A stretch of DNA of 64,000 bases from Pelecanus crispus (lineage: Eukaryota > Chordata > Aves > Pelecaniformes > Pelecanidae), in NCBI RefSeq assembly GCF_030463565.1, contig NC_134643.1, positions 43,252,221-43,316,220 on the forward strand. The letters are read 5' to 3'. The notes beneath the pieces are model-generated. The model made no database searches. It was not told where the DNA came from and was given only the letters and a program-made list of their open reading frames with translations. A program made the translations under genes and the position numbers. Below are positions 36,461 to 50,673 of this stretch, one piece after another (the stretch's first letter is position 1; every line of letters begins with the position of its first letter).

Positions 36461-37035
36461 CATTTCAGAAAGGTCACAGCAAAATACAGGTTTTTGTTTG
36501 AATCATTAGCAACCTTTCTCTGTGAGAAGTTCTGAAAACGGGTTTTGACAAGTTGCAAGACAAATTCAGCCTTGGTATACAGCAAAATGGCTTCATCAAC
36601 CCCCTCTTTTAAACCAAAGATTTCAAGCACATGGCTTGAAACTCTTTGGAAAAAAAGTTGAAGAAAAGTTTTCAAATAAGATCCAAATAATCAGGATCCT
36701 TTTCTCATTTCTTAAATTTTTTTTAAAAACAGTTGTTTGTTGTTTGTTTCAATGGATGACATAAAATTATCTTTATTCATTCAGGTTATCTTTTTTTCAC
36801 CTGAAGGACAACACTTAGAAAAGTGAGAGAATAGTTGTACAGACACTCCAGGGCCACGAAACCAGCCTTTTTCAAAACTGAAATTAATGCAAACTGAATT
36901 AATAAAAAGTTGAGTCCATTTTTGCCACAACAGAGCAGCTAAAAGTTACAAAAATGTTCAGTATGTAATACACAGCATGCAGAACATTCCTCATTAAGCA
37001 GTTAAAGCTCTCAGTAGGCTGCTGATTCCCTCTGC

Positions 37036-37255
37036 TCACATTTTGAAGGCAGCGCGCACCCAGTTTTGTTCATGTGTGTCAGCATCACATTTCAGGCAAC
37101 ATTGGTACAGATTCCAGCTCCCAGGTTCTCTAGTTGATGGGATCACCAGCCAAGCTGTGTTCCTGAGTCTTACTAATGTTCATGCTAAGTGGCTTAATCA
37201 TCTACAACTTGATTTTTAATGAAGCACGTAAATCTAAAGTGGGTGTCAGATGCCT
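37036..37255 (+). repeat. old local duplication, copy 2
   Basis: Second copy of the segment at 36228-36460, in the same orientation and with the same order of matching blocks, ending ATGAAGCACGTAAATCTAAA. It could be a tandem duplication or two copies of an uncatalogued old transposon. Confidence 0.7.
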
Positions 37256-37849
37256 GCAGAAAACTGGTTGGAAGTAGAAAACTTCATGATTCCTATTTTG
37301 AATTGTGTCCCATGGGGAACTGTGGTGCTCAGAGTTTAAAGAAATTTCAAAAATGACAACCAATTCTAGGACTGCAAATTGAGCAGTCTGTGGATTATCA
37401 GAAATTCTCTGCATCCGATGTCATGTTTTACCTTTTACACAGGTCTTAAAGTGCCTTGAAGAAATTAAGGTCACTTTAAAAATCATGGCTGCAAATAACC
37501 TGACAACTGTCTCATAGGCCATGTCTGGATTTCACAGTAGGAAAAGACATCTGGTCAGAGGATACTGTGGCTCACATCTACCCCACCTGTCCAAGTTTCC
37601 TTTCCAATGCAAAACCAGACATGGGACTGGTTGCACAGCTTGTCTTGTGATGGAGCCAGGACCTGACTTCAGTCATCCTAAGGCTTATCAGCATAGACAC
37701 AGCCCAAATAAAACAGCAACAGAGCTAGAAATTGATCCTTACACTCAGGTGTGTTATTCATATTCATAAGATCAGACTCATACTACTCTATATTCAAGAT
37801 ATGCTTTATCTGTCCATTCCGCACCCTTAAAACAGGTTATTTCTCCACA

Positions 37850-38889
37850 TACAAGTGGAGTCCCTCAGGGGTCCGTACTGCGACCGGTGCTCTTTAACAT
37901 CTTCATCAGTGACATAGACAGTGGGATCGAGTGCACCCTCAGCAAGTTTGCAGATGACACCAAGCTGAGTGGTGCGGTTGACACGCCACGAGGACGAGAT
38001 GTCATCCAGAGGGACCTGGACAAGCTGGAGAAGTGGGCCTGTGTGAACCTCCTGAGGTTCAACAAGGCCAAGTGCAGGGTCCTGCACCTGGGATGGGGCA
38101 ATCCCCGATATCAGTACAGGTTGGGCAATGAAGGGATTGAGAGCAGCCCTACAGAGAAGGACTTGGGGGTACTGGTGGATGAAAAGCTGGACATGAGCCG
38201 GCAATGTGTTGCTTGCAGCCCACAAAAGCCAACCGAATCCTGGGCTGCATCAAAAGCAGCGTGGCCAGCAGGTCGAGGGAGGTGATTCTGCCCCTCTGCT
38301 CTGCTCTGCTCTGGTGAGACCTCACCTGGAGTGCTGCGTCCAGCTCTGGGGCCCTCAGCACAAGAAGGACATGGACCTGCTGGAGCGGGTCCAGAGGAGG
38401 GCCACAAAAATGATCCGAGGGCTGGAGCACCTCTGCTATGAGGCCAGGCTGAGAGAGTTGGGGTTGTTCAGCCTGGAGAAGAGGAGGCTGCGGGGAGACC
38501 TTATTGCGGCCTTTCAGTACTTAAAGGGGGCCTACAGGAATGATGGGGAGAATCTTTTTAGCAAGGCCTGTTGTGACAGAACAAGGAATAATGGATTTAA
38601 TCTAGTTAAGTTAATTAAGTTAATCTAGTTAAGAAGAATAGATTTAGACTAGACGTAAGTAAGAAATCTTTTACAATGAGGGTGGTGAAGCACTGGAACA
38701 GGTTGCCCAGAGAGGCAGTGGAGGCCCCATCCCTGGCAACATTCAAGGTGAGGTTGGACGGGGCTCTGAGCAACCTGATGGAGTTAAAGCTGTCCCTGCT
38801 CACTGCAGGGGGGTTGGGCTGGATGATCTCTAAAGGTCCCTTCCAACCCAAAACATTCTATGATTCTATGATTCTATGATTCTATGATT
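37850..38889 (+). mobile_element. CR1 LINE with decayed reverse transcriptase end
   Basis: About 1.04 kb of a 5'-truncated CR1, antisense to KCNC2 in intron 1. The first part (37850-38200) translates from SGVPQGSVL through [11 protein letters not shown] to the reverse transcriptase catalytic motif FADDTKLSG, then a LDKLEKW region. After the DMSRQC stretch the frame is broken near 38200. The second part (38300-38580) resumes with [21 protein letters not shown] third frame begins at 38676 with [11 protein letters not shown]. The insertion ends in four ATTCTATG-type units. It cannot encode a working protein. Confidence 0.96.
37887..38628 (+). pseudogene. CR1 ORF2 reverse transcriptase C-terminal remnant
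   Basis: The coding portion of the CR1 above. It retains the reverse transcriptase FADD box (the F-A-D-D form of YXDD) and the conserved tail region, but has at least two frame breaks. It lacks the endonuclease domain and the N-terminal part of the polymerase. It is a dead-on-arrival copy from incomplete reverse transcription. Confidence 0.9.
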
Positions 38890-41800
38890 ATTTAGTATTC
38901 CAAGATGGACAGCTCAGAGTCAGTGAAGAGGTTAATGCACAGTTAATTGTTGGCAGTCACAGTCACCCTTACTTCTTGTTTCACAGTTAAGTTTTGAATA
39001 AAATCTCTCATAATACTTCAGTATTTTCCCAGAAAGAGTCTGTATCCTGTCTGGATACAACTTATTCTAGGGTTGGATCTCAACACCTCCTCCTTCAACT
39101 CCCCTCACTCTGTAATGCATATTTTCTAACCTAGGTATTCAATAGCAGCTTTTCAGGTTCAGTAGTTCATTTGAGTTTCATTCCAGGACTTCGAAGGCTT
39201 GCCCTTGACACACTTGACTACAGAAAAAGAAAACTACTGAATATTTAATAAGCCCTTGGAAATACAAAATTTAATATTCTCTAATGCAGGTACAGAATTC
39301 CCTTTAAAGAAAAAATATGACAATTTTGCTTTAAATAAATATCTTTACAGGCACGTTATGAGACTTGATACATGCATGTTGTTGGAATTTAAAACAATTA
39401 AAAAAAAAAATAGTCCTCCCCACTACACTTAGCAGACTAAAAGGAGGAGGGAGACTGCCACAGAAAAGAGATTGTGTTTTATTTCTTGAAGAAACTAGCT
39501 TCAACAGCTTGCTCACTACTGAAACCAAAACCCTGCTTTCATTACGAAAGATGAGAGTTTACTGAATGACTTAACTTTTCCAGACCAAAACAAGAGTGGG
39601 GGAGTTTCCACAGTCATGAGTTCTTTGCTTTCCCACCAGATCAGTTGTGCTAACTAGAACCTTCAAAACAGAGTAACTTTTCTGTTAGATAACAAAATAA
39701 TTAAAAGGAAAGCAGTATTTTTTTTAATATCATACTAATTTTGAAAAATCAGAAATAAGCGTCCATACTTTGGAGATTTAAAAATTATTTCCAGTGACAT
39801 CTGATCACATCTGTTAGTTTAAGCCTCATCTTTTCATAGTTCAGAATATGATACAAATTATTTGATGAAATAACTGATTCAGTTTCTTCCTCCTACTAAC
39901 CCACTGACCACAAGTAAGCTAACCTATGCATTAAATGCATCCAATCTCATTGACTGCAAAAATTTAGTCAGATATATTCATTACAAAACTGTATTTTACA
40001 GTTTTTCTTCATATGTACTCTAAGAGTGATTGATCAGCACTATTTCTTAGAATAAGACAGTTGTAAGTGGTTATACCAAAATTAAATATTCCCATCATAA
40101 ACATTATAATCTAATACTGACTTCTTTTTCTCTCAAGGATCAGGAAAGAAAAGTCTTTGTTCCTGTAAATCTTCCATATATTTGTCCCCTAATATTCTTC
40201 ACAAGCCTTTTTTATTCTTCCAGGAATTCAAACCCCCAGTTACTTTGTGGAATCCCCCTAGTTCTGTAGGAGTGAGACCCAGTCAAACAGGCAACAAAGC
40301 CAATGTCATGTGCTGTTTCCAATCAGTCACAATTAACTTGCAATGCTGATTTTTTTAATGTAGTTTTATAGCTGCTTAATCATACAAAACCAAAGTCTTA
40401 AAAAAAAAAAATCCCATAAAAATGCCAATAAATTTGAGGGATTTCAGTGTTCAATGAAAATATGACTTGACTATGGATGTTATTTAAGCAGAAAAAGAAA
40501 CTGCATTTGTAAAGTACATGGCATGCTTCATTCTAATAAGTAGCAACTAACATTGGAATGAAATCATAGAATTAGATTCCACTTCCGGCTTTAAAGAGAG
40601 TTGTCTCTGCATTCAGATTTGACAGAGTGTCCTCATTTCTGATTTTAACATGATAGATTTTTTCCCTCTCTTTAATTTCATCTGACTATCAGGAGACTGC
40701 TAAAATCATAATGTGATTTCAGAATGAGCTCTTGTGATGACCTTACCTCTCTGTATGGTTTAAAGTTCTGTGGGGTGAAATTTAAATGTTAACATTCATT
40801 TTACAGTAACCCAGATATCTCAATAAACAGATCATCAGTCTCTTCATGACTCTATTTCTCAAAGTTGCTATTCTTCTTTAGCTATAAGCTCCCCTTGGAA
40901 AATTATCATTTTATGCAAAAAAAAAAGGAAAAGTCACATATGTTTTTATGCTGTGATGCATTTTCAGTGCATTGCATCTGGGTACACTGAGTAAGAAACC
41001 AAATACCATCAGTAGCTACTAACCAAACTGCTGGCATTTAAAATGTAAACTCAAGGCAAATATACTATCAGTTTGCTTCATCACTCATAAGTCACAATAT
41101 CTCACATTATCATTCTCCAAAGATTAAGGAATGGGTACAGACACAGAATTTTAAATAAATCTTCAAGGGAAAAACCAAAACATCATACATGAAGTATCAG
41201 GCACTAAGACTAATTTAATGTCTCTAAAAATCTGTAATTCATCCTCCTTCTGGGCAATAAGGTGGAATGTCAGCCTTAAACTGTTTTTTAAATGTCTGCA
41301 TAAAGATTTAACAGCCCAACTTTAGCATCTTAATTGGGAAAGCCTGGCCATTATAATTTCTCAACCAACATCAAGCCACAGATAGTAGAGTTCTTGCCAA
41401 TATTTTCATTTTCATCCTGTGAAAGATAAGTCTACTCTTTTCAAATCCCCAGTACAGTTCTTCCTCATTTGTACTCTCCTGCTAACAGTATTTGGCATTC
41501 AATTTAACGGTTAACATTCTGCTGCTACAATTCTACGCAGTCATATTTGAATGAAAAAATCTATATATCAATACACTTTTATTGACATACAGTTTAAGAA
41601 CAGCCTATAAGTAATATGCCATGCATAGATTTATAGTGTGAGAGTATTTACAGCTCAGACTGGCTACCATCTGTACATAGTAGTGGGAATACAAATGTTC
41701 TCTTGTTTGCTCATTCTTTTCCCATTTGTCATAATTTTACAAAGCAGTTGTCTTTCATTACCAGCTGGAGCACAAATAAAAAGGTTATGAATGCCTCTTT

Positions 41801-44800
41801 TCATATTCAGAAATCCAGGTCCACAATTAAGTCACTCTAACTCAGCTGTCAGGTAAATCAGCAGTCTGACCCAGTTTGACCCAGATACATATCTGACTCA
41901 ACAAATCTTAGGCACATCTACATTTTAATGCAGATCATAAAGAATACCAGAGTTGCAAATTATGCTGTATCTTAATTTCATTTAAGTGCCATGTATGTTC
42001 CTAAAGGATTCAAAAGTGATTTACAAACCTACCCTGGTATAGACACATGTTCTTCTGCTCAGCACGAAAAACTTTGTCCCTGCTGAGCAACTGGAAAGAT
42101 GTGACAATGTGTTTCAGTGGCGGCGCCACACTTCATGCAGTGGGAGTCCCTGGGACAGGACTGATCTGCTGCCCAGGACATTCCCTTGTACTCCATCCCT
42201 GGTTGCCTCATGTCCCAGAAAATTACTAATTTCCTAAATGACCAGTGCTGTTTCCCACTAGCAAATCAAAATCATCTGACTTTGTTGTCCCATTGAGCAG
42301 CTAAGTCGAACATGTCATACCGACCCACAGCATATATCCCACTGCCTGTTTTTCCCTCCTGAAGACTCAGCAGAACTGCTTGAAAAGCAATTACGCTGCC
42401 TCCAGAAGCTTTCTTTTCCCATCCACTTGAATTTATTGAGCTTGTTTCACTTGTGATCTTTCTGAGCTGTGACTATCGCAGCAATGTTTTAGGTTTTACA
42501 GCCAACTGTGCTGATTCTTTTAATTAGACTTGGCATTTATATTCCAGCAATCATTTTTAAAAAGGCATCAGCAAGGCTCGCTTTGACCTTGCGGTACTGA
42601 AAAGGTTTGCACGGTTATGTGGCCTGATAAGCAAACCACTGCCACTCATTCATTAAACGTTGCTATAAATCTATGCACAAAGAGGCAAAATATTTCTAGC
42701 GGCTGCAAAAATGCAATGGATGTTCTTCCCGGAACCAAGGCAAAGGTGAGAAAAAGAGGAATTCTCAGTCCATGTTCTGGGTCTGGTATCAGACATTCGG
42801 AGGCTTCTTATTACTAAAAGAGCATCTTCCAAAAAGAATCTAAAATTCTCTGAAGGGCTGAAGAAGACAGGTTTTGAAGGACCCATTTCAGCCAATCCCA
42901 AATTCACATGCTGAGTTGAATTAGCCTCTCTGTATGCTTTGTTTCCCTTCCCTAGACTACCCGCTGTTCACACCATTACAGCAGAGATTAGGCTCTGGGA
43001 CCTGCCAACTTGAAATACTACACAGGCGGTATCTTTCTTTTTGCACTTGATTTATCGTGAAAAGGTTTCATTTGGCTCAATGGGTCAAAACTGGAAAAAA
43101 AATCTTCACTATAATACTATTTATTATTAATAGACTTTCTCACCCATGCAGACAAATGGAGAAAAGAGAGAAATCCTTAAGAAGACAAATTCATGAAAAT
43201 TCTATTATAATGTAGTTTGCCTAGTACATAAATCTCATGTCCATTAAAATTACAGAAACATTTTCAGCCCTATCATCTCTGTCTCACTTAAGCATTCAGG
43301 CTCATTTATGTCTACTTTTTCTCGCACTCAAAACAAGTCTGATGGCCTAATTTAAAATTACACTTGGGTGAATTTAGAAAACTTTAAGATTTTGAGGCTT
43401 GACATCCATTAAGATTTGTAATAGACCCCATCTCATCTTTCACCAGAGAAGCCTTACAACCAAACCATATAACCTTTTTATGCCATCTCAAATCTAATCA
43501 AAACATACTGGAATTCTTTACAAGTTTTCCAGGCCTCTGTCTTTCCTGTACAACATAATAAGACTCTACTGCTAGTGCTGGAATAGAAATTATTAAACTA
43601 CTTCTTAAAAATTGAAGGGACGGAGCCATTTCCCAGATACCCAAAAGTGTATGCAGAGCCTTCAAATAGCTGATTATCGGGTCTCTTCTGACTGGAAGCT
43701 CTTTCTTCCGTATACTAATTAAGCAGCATTGGTTTAATTTTTCATACCTGCACCACAGTAATACAACACAGTTGATTGGTACCCTTGTTTCCTAATTGCA
43801 AATTAGTTACAGGAAAGCAGAAACATAATGAATAGGCTACCTAGTCTACGGCATTGCCTAAATCTTAGTTGCTTGGTATGGTAGTCTTCATGATGAGCTT
43901 CCAATGCAGTAAGTTTTGTGGAGCAATCTAGATTTAATAAAAGCAAATGATGAACCCAGAAGCTATGGCTTCTTTCGGGAACTGTCACAGTTGCAATCCA
44001 GTAGACAGAACTCCTCTGCCATTTGCAGTATCAGGGTAGCCAACAACAGGAGTAGTTTAACTGACTCGTGGTAGAGCACACAGTGCCGAGACTCGGCAGT
44101 CTCAAGCTCCCTGGTCGTGACATGAAAAGCCTCTAAGGAGTACAGATTTTTTTCCCCATGTGCCCATAGCTTGCTCCTTTCTGCATTTCAGACTCCAGTG
44201 TGCCCTTGCCCTGCTATTGTCTCTTCCCTGTCCTTCACTCCATTTCTCAAACCCAGCTCTACTCCTCAGGTTTACAGTTGGATCCCAGACTTTCCTCCTC
44301 TCTTCTTCCGAGCAACTTGTTCTTACCTTATTTGTATATCCCTGTCCTGTATCTCCAATCATTCCTTATTTTCATACGCAGATCTCTCTCCAGAGCTGAT
44401 GCGCCTCCCCTCTTCCAGGATCCTCCTCCAGCCTCAGCCTTCACTTCACATGCTATCCTGGCTCTTTGTCCCAGGCTGTTTGCTCAGCCAACCCTGTTTT
44501 CCTCCTAGTCTCAATCTCTGTGCTTTTCTACCTCCCTCCACATTTCTGAAGAACCTTCAAACCCTTCTTCTCTGACATAAATCACAACCACCTTCCTGTT
44601 CCCCATCTTCTAAAGCAACTTCATCTTCCTTCCGCTCCAGTGCTGATACCACCCCATGGTCTCCTGGTCCAGCCACTCTAAAGTATCTTTTCTGCTTCCA
44701 CTCACAACTTGGTCAGGATTTTTATGCCAGTATACTCTCCCTGTGTGGTTTCTGTGACTTTTGTATTTGAATCTGAAGAGCACATGTGCCTGCAAACTCA

Positions 44801-45865
44801 TCTGCTTTTTCCAACCGAATTACTGGTCTAATGAAAGATATTATTTCTTCCTCCAAACCTGGCCTTACTTTGAGGCTGAAGGCTTCTTCCCCACATCAGC
44901 TAGATGCCAGGAAAGCAGAAGGGAGCATAGGATAAATGCTGACCTTAATTAAACAAATCTACTGTCTAATAAATTTAAAACAGTTCCTCTTCAGAGGAAG
45001 ATTTATGCCTTTCTGTAATCAAATCACTGGATAATCTATAAAATAAAAACAGCATCTCAGCTTTAACCTTTCCCTAGGCCAGACAAGACAGTGTCCTTGG
45101 AATTCCTCCATGATCTCACAGGAGCTTCTGAAAAGTCTTTTAGAATTTAAAAAAAAAAAATTGAGATACCTAAATTGATGAACTGTGTACCCTAACACCC
45201 TGGTACAGCTGAAAGAGTGAGGCACTTGGAGAAGAGTTTGAGGTCAGAAGGGCATTTTTATGAGAGGGGGAAGGGTAAGGCTGTTAAAGCTCCTGTGCAT
45301 GATGTATGTGAGTATGTTTCAAGCTCACAACACAATCACATAGATCAAAGCTAAATTTAGAGACAGTGAATTATTCATTGCAACCATAGTCAGCTAGGCT
45401 TATCTGGACTCTCAGGAACTAAGCACACCACCCCAGACAACACTAGTTCATCCACATTGTTTTTTCAGATCTATCTTTTGGCTCCGTGGTGCAAAAACAA
45501 TTGCATTGGTCAACCAGTTACCCAGAATCTTGTTGAAGGTTTTCCTAAAGATAGGTAAAAAACTATATGTAGCTCACTTGCAGTTTTTAACACATTAAAA
45601 TTCCATTTACCCCATCTCCAGGGATGCAGAAGTGATAGTTCAATTGAACTGAGAAAGGGAACATAAGAAAAAGCCACCAGTACGACAGTTATTAGTATAC
45701 TCAGACAACTGTGACGTTCAGATTTCACTCCTGCCCTGTTCAAAGCAGACACTTGAACTGAGATGAAAGATAGTTCAAGTCCCTCCTCATCCTGGGAGAA
45801 GCATGTTTAAGCATATGAAAAAGATTACACAAGTTTATGAGAGGGATTATATGACACTGGGCCTG
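38890..45865 (-). other. KCNC2 intron 1, mid part
   Basis: AT-rich intron. A stretch at 41985-42040 (CTAAAGGATTCAAAAGTGAT) resembles the tail of an ancient SINE/LINE in reverse. A C/T-rich, stop-poor block at 44165-44660 yields three overlapping ORFs with no recognisable product. No exon is seen. Confidence 0.55.
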
Positions 45866-45925
45866 TGCTAACAGAGAATTGGACTCAAAGACCCAAGAGG
45901 CTCCTCCAGCCCTCTGTCTCCATGA
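45866..45925 (+). repeat. ancient CR1-like 3' end
   Basis: GAATTGGACTCAAAGACCCA and AGGCTCCTCCAGCCCTCTGT fit the order of an old CR1 3' end (GGACTAGATGACC..TTCCAGCCCT..) without the recent ATTCTATG tail. It is diverged and short. Confidence 0.45.
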
Positions 45926-48900
45926 ATATTTCCAAATCCAATTTACACATTTATTTAATACATAGATTATGTTCTAAGCTATTGCCATTGCAAGCATTAG
46001 CATTGAAGCCACATACAGCACCATTTCAAATGTATTCCTATTATTTAATAGCATTCGCATTGCCAACATTATTTAGCTTAAACATTCTCTTAGAGCTTTA
46101 TCACCAGTTTGCCCTAGGGACTGACGCTAATCCTTATACTCAGAGCTGGACTAATTAGCACAATGACAAATACCAGCGATGTTGTGCACAGATCATCATC
46201 CTGCTGAAGATTTCTTTATCCAAGAGCTTGTTATGGATGAGAGGGAGCTTGCTAGCAGCAGAGGGGAACCATACGGGACTTGCCTTGCAACCTCAGGAGA
46301 ACTGAGGAACAAATTCCTGTGTCAAACCTGTCAATCCACCATAGCATGTATTTCTTTAGAACCAGGTGCTGAGATGGATAAGAGCATTCATCCCAATCCG
46401 GCAGGCTGCAGAAGCAGCCTTCCCAACTTGCCAGGGAAAGCTACTGTCTCTCTGCTGCACTTTTGTTTTTTATGACAACTCTTGTCTCTTTCAGAGGTAT
46501 AACAGTTATTCAGAAAATAAATATGTTTATCCTTTTCCTTGTGATTCTAAACCCCATTTATTTATTTTTTAACTTACATTAATAGCTTGCTTATGAAAAA
46601 TCAATAGTAGAATATACACAGTGGACCCATTCCAGGATTTTTTTGATTAAATTCTCCACACAAAGGGGCATGGGAAGAAATATAAACTTAGTATAAATAT
46701 TTGGATGTCCTGGATGGCTAAAATTCATCTGCAGTAAAGCAGCCAGCAATATCAATACTTATATTATCATATATGAATCGGAGTCAACATGCCATTGAGT
46801 TGGTTGGGGCAGTTCTTTCTTCATGCAACTAGGATTTTGGGCTATCTGAAGGAAAAGAACTCTGCACTGGTTATAGTTTGGGCTGGTATCTTCACAACAG
46901 TCCTCACAGCAATGAAAGGCAATGTTTGTAGCGTGCAGTGGAAACTCTGCATTAAGGGAATGCAGTTCTCCAGAGAGACTTTCTGTGGTAAATAACAGAG
47001 TCAGCAAACCACGCAGTAAAGGGGGTCTCTGACGTGACTTGAGATCTTGCTGCTGATCACACACAGAGTAGGGACTCCAGGGAATGAATTGCCACTGCTG
47101 CCACTACCAGGCAGACTCTGCTCCCTAGAGACTGTTTGTGAATGTAGTCTGCAAAAGGAGCGGCACACAATGCTGCACAGAGGCTCATTTTGCAGTTTCC
47201 TTTTCCAGTTTAAGGTCTACATGGGATATTTACTGCTGGCACATTCCTTTCAAGACTGGTTACATCTGTCTGCATACTTCTTTTAAATAAGAAGCAGGTT
47301 ACTTGTACGTGGAATACAAGTGTTGTCGCTGCTGAAGTATGCATGTGACATACCAGCAGAGGTCGGTCACTGGTGGTGTTTATGAATAGCAAACTGGGCT
47401 TTGGGGAACTCTGTGTTTTTTATTTAGGCCTTTGCAGTCTTGATTTGAAGGGTAATAAATTCTCTTTGTTTACATATCACTGACAGTCATACAACATCTT
47501 GACAAAATGATACATGCCAAGAAAAACAACTTTATTTAACAGCATACAAGCAGAGAAGTCTAGTGGCAGGCTCAGCCTTCATTTTCACCTTGTTTCTTTA
47601 GTTCTTTTTCATCAGTTCACCTACTCACTCTTCTTTCACCATTCTGCAGTTCGAGATGTAGAATATGAAGATAAGCCATTTCACCACAAGTTTTCCAGAT
47701 AGTTTGCTTCTTCAAGATTTGAATGAAAGCCCATTTCCCTGGTGTCTACTGAAATTTGCCCTGGTAACTCTTGGGGAAACTGAAAACAAAACCAAAAAAT
47801 TAGCAGGATGCTAGTGGTGACTGTGTTCTTTACAGCCTCCTAATTCCTAATAAAACACTGTTTCTCACAAATGATTCTTAGCCATTAAGACTCTCCATCC
47901 CTTAAGATGTTCAGAATTATAATAGCTGCATTAAAACATCAACCTTTATTCAAATAGGGGTTGGTGGGGTCTGGGTTTTTTTTTGGGGGGGTGGTTTTTG
48001 GACTGAAGCTACTAGGAGAGGTGATGCTTACTAATATAATAGTCTAGTATAAGGTTATCACTTGCAGTGTGTAGGATTACTTTGCCAAGAAAGAGCAGAG
48101 ACACATTAAGAGACTGTATGTTGACAAACCTGGAAGACTGGGGGAAACAGAAGCAAAATTAAATGCACCAGAGGGTTCTTTCTGGTTTGCAGCACACAGC
48201 AGAGAGAGGTCTTCTTTCTGCTCCATTTTAGGAATAAAAGGCTACTTCTTCCTTTAGTAAAGGATATGCTATAATGTAAATGTTATCCCATCCAGTCAGG
48301 TATTTCCCCTGCCCTCAACACATGAACAGCTCAAAAAAATATCATTCAGGAGCAGGGTTTATCATGTATGCTATGTTTATAAATATGTTTATAAGATACG
48401 CTATTTCCAGTTCAAATACACATTTCTTATACATCATCATGTTTGACTTGCAGTTTTATAACAGGCATTTTTGGTGCATGTGTCTCAGTGCAATTATGAG
48501 TTTGGTCCCTAGGGAGAGACAGGGAGTAACTGGTGTCAGATGAGCATGATGCAGGACTCCCAAGAGGTACCAAGGTTGAGAGCAGCATGTCCGCTCAACA
48601 AATGGAAGAATGCTGCTACAAATGGGATTTTTAGCATTGCAGGAAACTACAGTCATCTTATTTCACAACAGTAGCAGTGACTACTCTCTGCAAATCCAGT
48701 CTCCCTCTCCTCTAGAGGAAAACAATGAAAAGAGATGTTACTTGCTAAATTAAAATTAATAATAAACTCACCTGTACAGAATAATTTTCATCCACCCAGC
48801 TCAAGTACTCCAGAATGATCCATGATACCATCTGTACTGTGTGGGATCTTGAATCCCAGGTGCCTCTAGTGCTTCCTGATCCTGAACTCAATTACGTCTC

Positions 48901-50624
48901 ACCATGGCAAGGGCAGGCAGCTCCCAGGCCACAATACTGCTCCAGATGTCCCAGTGCCAAAAAAAGTACTATTTCTAGCTTCCTTGTACAATGGAGATGA
49001 AAATCATTGAAGTTCAGATAGAAGTAACCTGTCTTCCACATGTCTCAGGGAGTCTGGTTGCTTCCCAGACCCTCAGACCTCTAATTTCTCTGTCATTGTT
49101 AGATGAAATGAAAAATTCCTATACGGTGAGTGACATCCAGTTATGTGTTTGGGTAAGTCCATTGTGCTTTGGTTGTTTTTTTCTCTTGGCCCAAATATGC
49201 CGACTTGCACCTTCTTCATTCATGTGAAGCTGAACCCTCGATGCCAGGGCATGCTTTCGGTACTGGTACCACACACAGCGGTACACAAAAGCAGCACCCA
49301 ATAACAGCCATTAGCACCTCCAGTACATTTGCACATTACTGAGAGCATTTGGAAGGACTGCATAGTGCACGGCACTTTCACTAGCAAATTCTTATGTGGA
49401 GACAAAGCTCCTGTCTCAGGCCATATGACAGATGCCCTCCAAACCTTGCATATGAATAACACATTTCTAGTAATATCTTCCTTATGCTGAATGTGGACAT
49501 TGATATGTTACCCTGTTTAACCAAGATAGATAGTCTTAATACATGAATATGACACTTGTTTCTTTTAAATCTTTCTGTGGCAGTGGATCTTCCAAGAACA
49601 CTGAAAACTCAAACTTCTTCATCCCATAAATCTCAATATATTTTTAGGTGGGAGGACATAAAGAGGTGTTATACAACCTCTGGAAATGTTCCAGTTTGAA
49701 AAATCATAATGTCTGTTCAACTCCCTTAGTTCTAGCACATCATTTTCATGCTGCTACTCTAATTTCTAAAATAATGCAATCTAAAAGGTGAAAAGTTCAG
49801 TTATTCATGGAAGAACTGTTTGCGAAATGTTGATTAGGAATTCCAGTCTCTCCAGGTGAGAATTTAATTTCTGCTCTCCTGTCTCCCTCTCGCAAAAGAT
49901 GTTTCCCACCAAAACAGCCAGTAGCTGGGATTTAGGATGCTCACAGGGGAGGTAAAAGACCACGTTAAAGTCTCTAAGGAGTCAATGCGTACCCCAAACT
50001 ACAGCCTTGGCCTGATGTAGAGTCCACCTTTCCTCGCCTTTCAAAGGACTATGCAACAGACTGCAAATCCCCAAAATTCCATGAAAGAAAATTTTTGTTT
50101 TCCAGTCAGCCATAACCATGATATTATCCCAGTTCCTAGTGGGTAAGATTTTCTAACTGTAACACCCCAATGTACTCTCTCTCCTTCTTTTCCTTTCATC
50201 TCTTCTTTCTGCATCAAGTACCATCTGAAGTGACAGACAGGCAGACAATGCACCATCCTTTTCAAACCCTACTGGGAAACACACTTGAAAGAAAAGTATC
50301 AAAACCATCCAAAACCACACACAAAATATAACACCATGCAATTAATTAACCTGTCAAGAGAGAAGCAGACATTATTGTTCTGATGAGCTTTTTAGATTGT
50401 GGGTTGCTTCCTCTTGCCAGGTGCAGCTGCAGTGATAGCGGGGGGGAAGCTCACAAAAATACTATACTGCCAACCCAGAACAAAAACTGGCCTTCAGACA
50501 AACGGCCTGGCCACACGCTCACTGAATACAAGAGCTTCTCTCCAGAAGAAATCAGACACAGAATGAGACAAAACAAGGGTTGTTTTTTTTTTCCATTTTG
50601 CACAGCTGGCACCAATACTATTTC
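45926..50624 (-). other. KCNC2 intron 1, no exon seen
   Basis: Unique intron sequence. A G/T-rich patch is at 47958-48001. No coding or repeat assignment is supported. Confidence 0.55.

Positions 50625-50672
<48 letters not shown>
50625..50672 (+). repeat. (AAT)16 microsatellite
   Basis: Sixteen uninterrupted AAT units in intron 1. A further imperfect ATAACAATGATAATAG follows. Confidence 0.97.
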
Positions 50673-50673
<1 letters not shown>

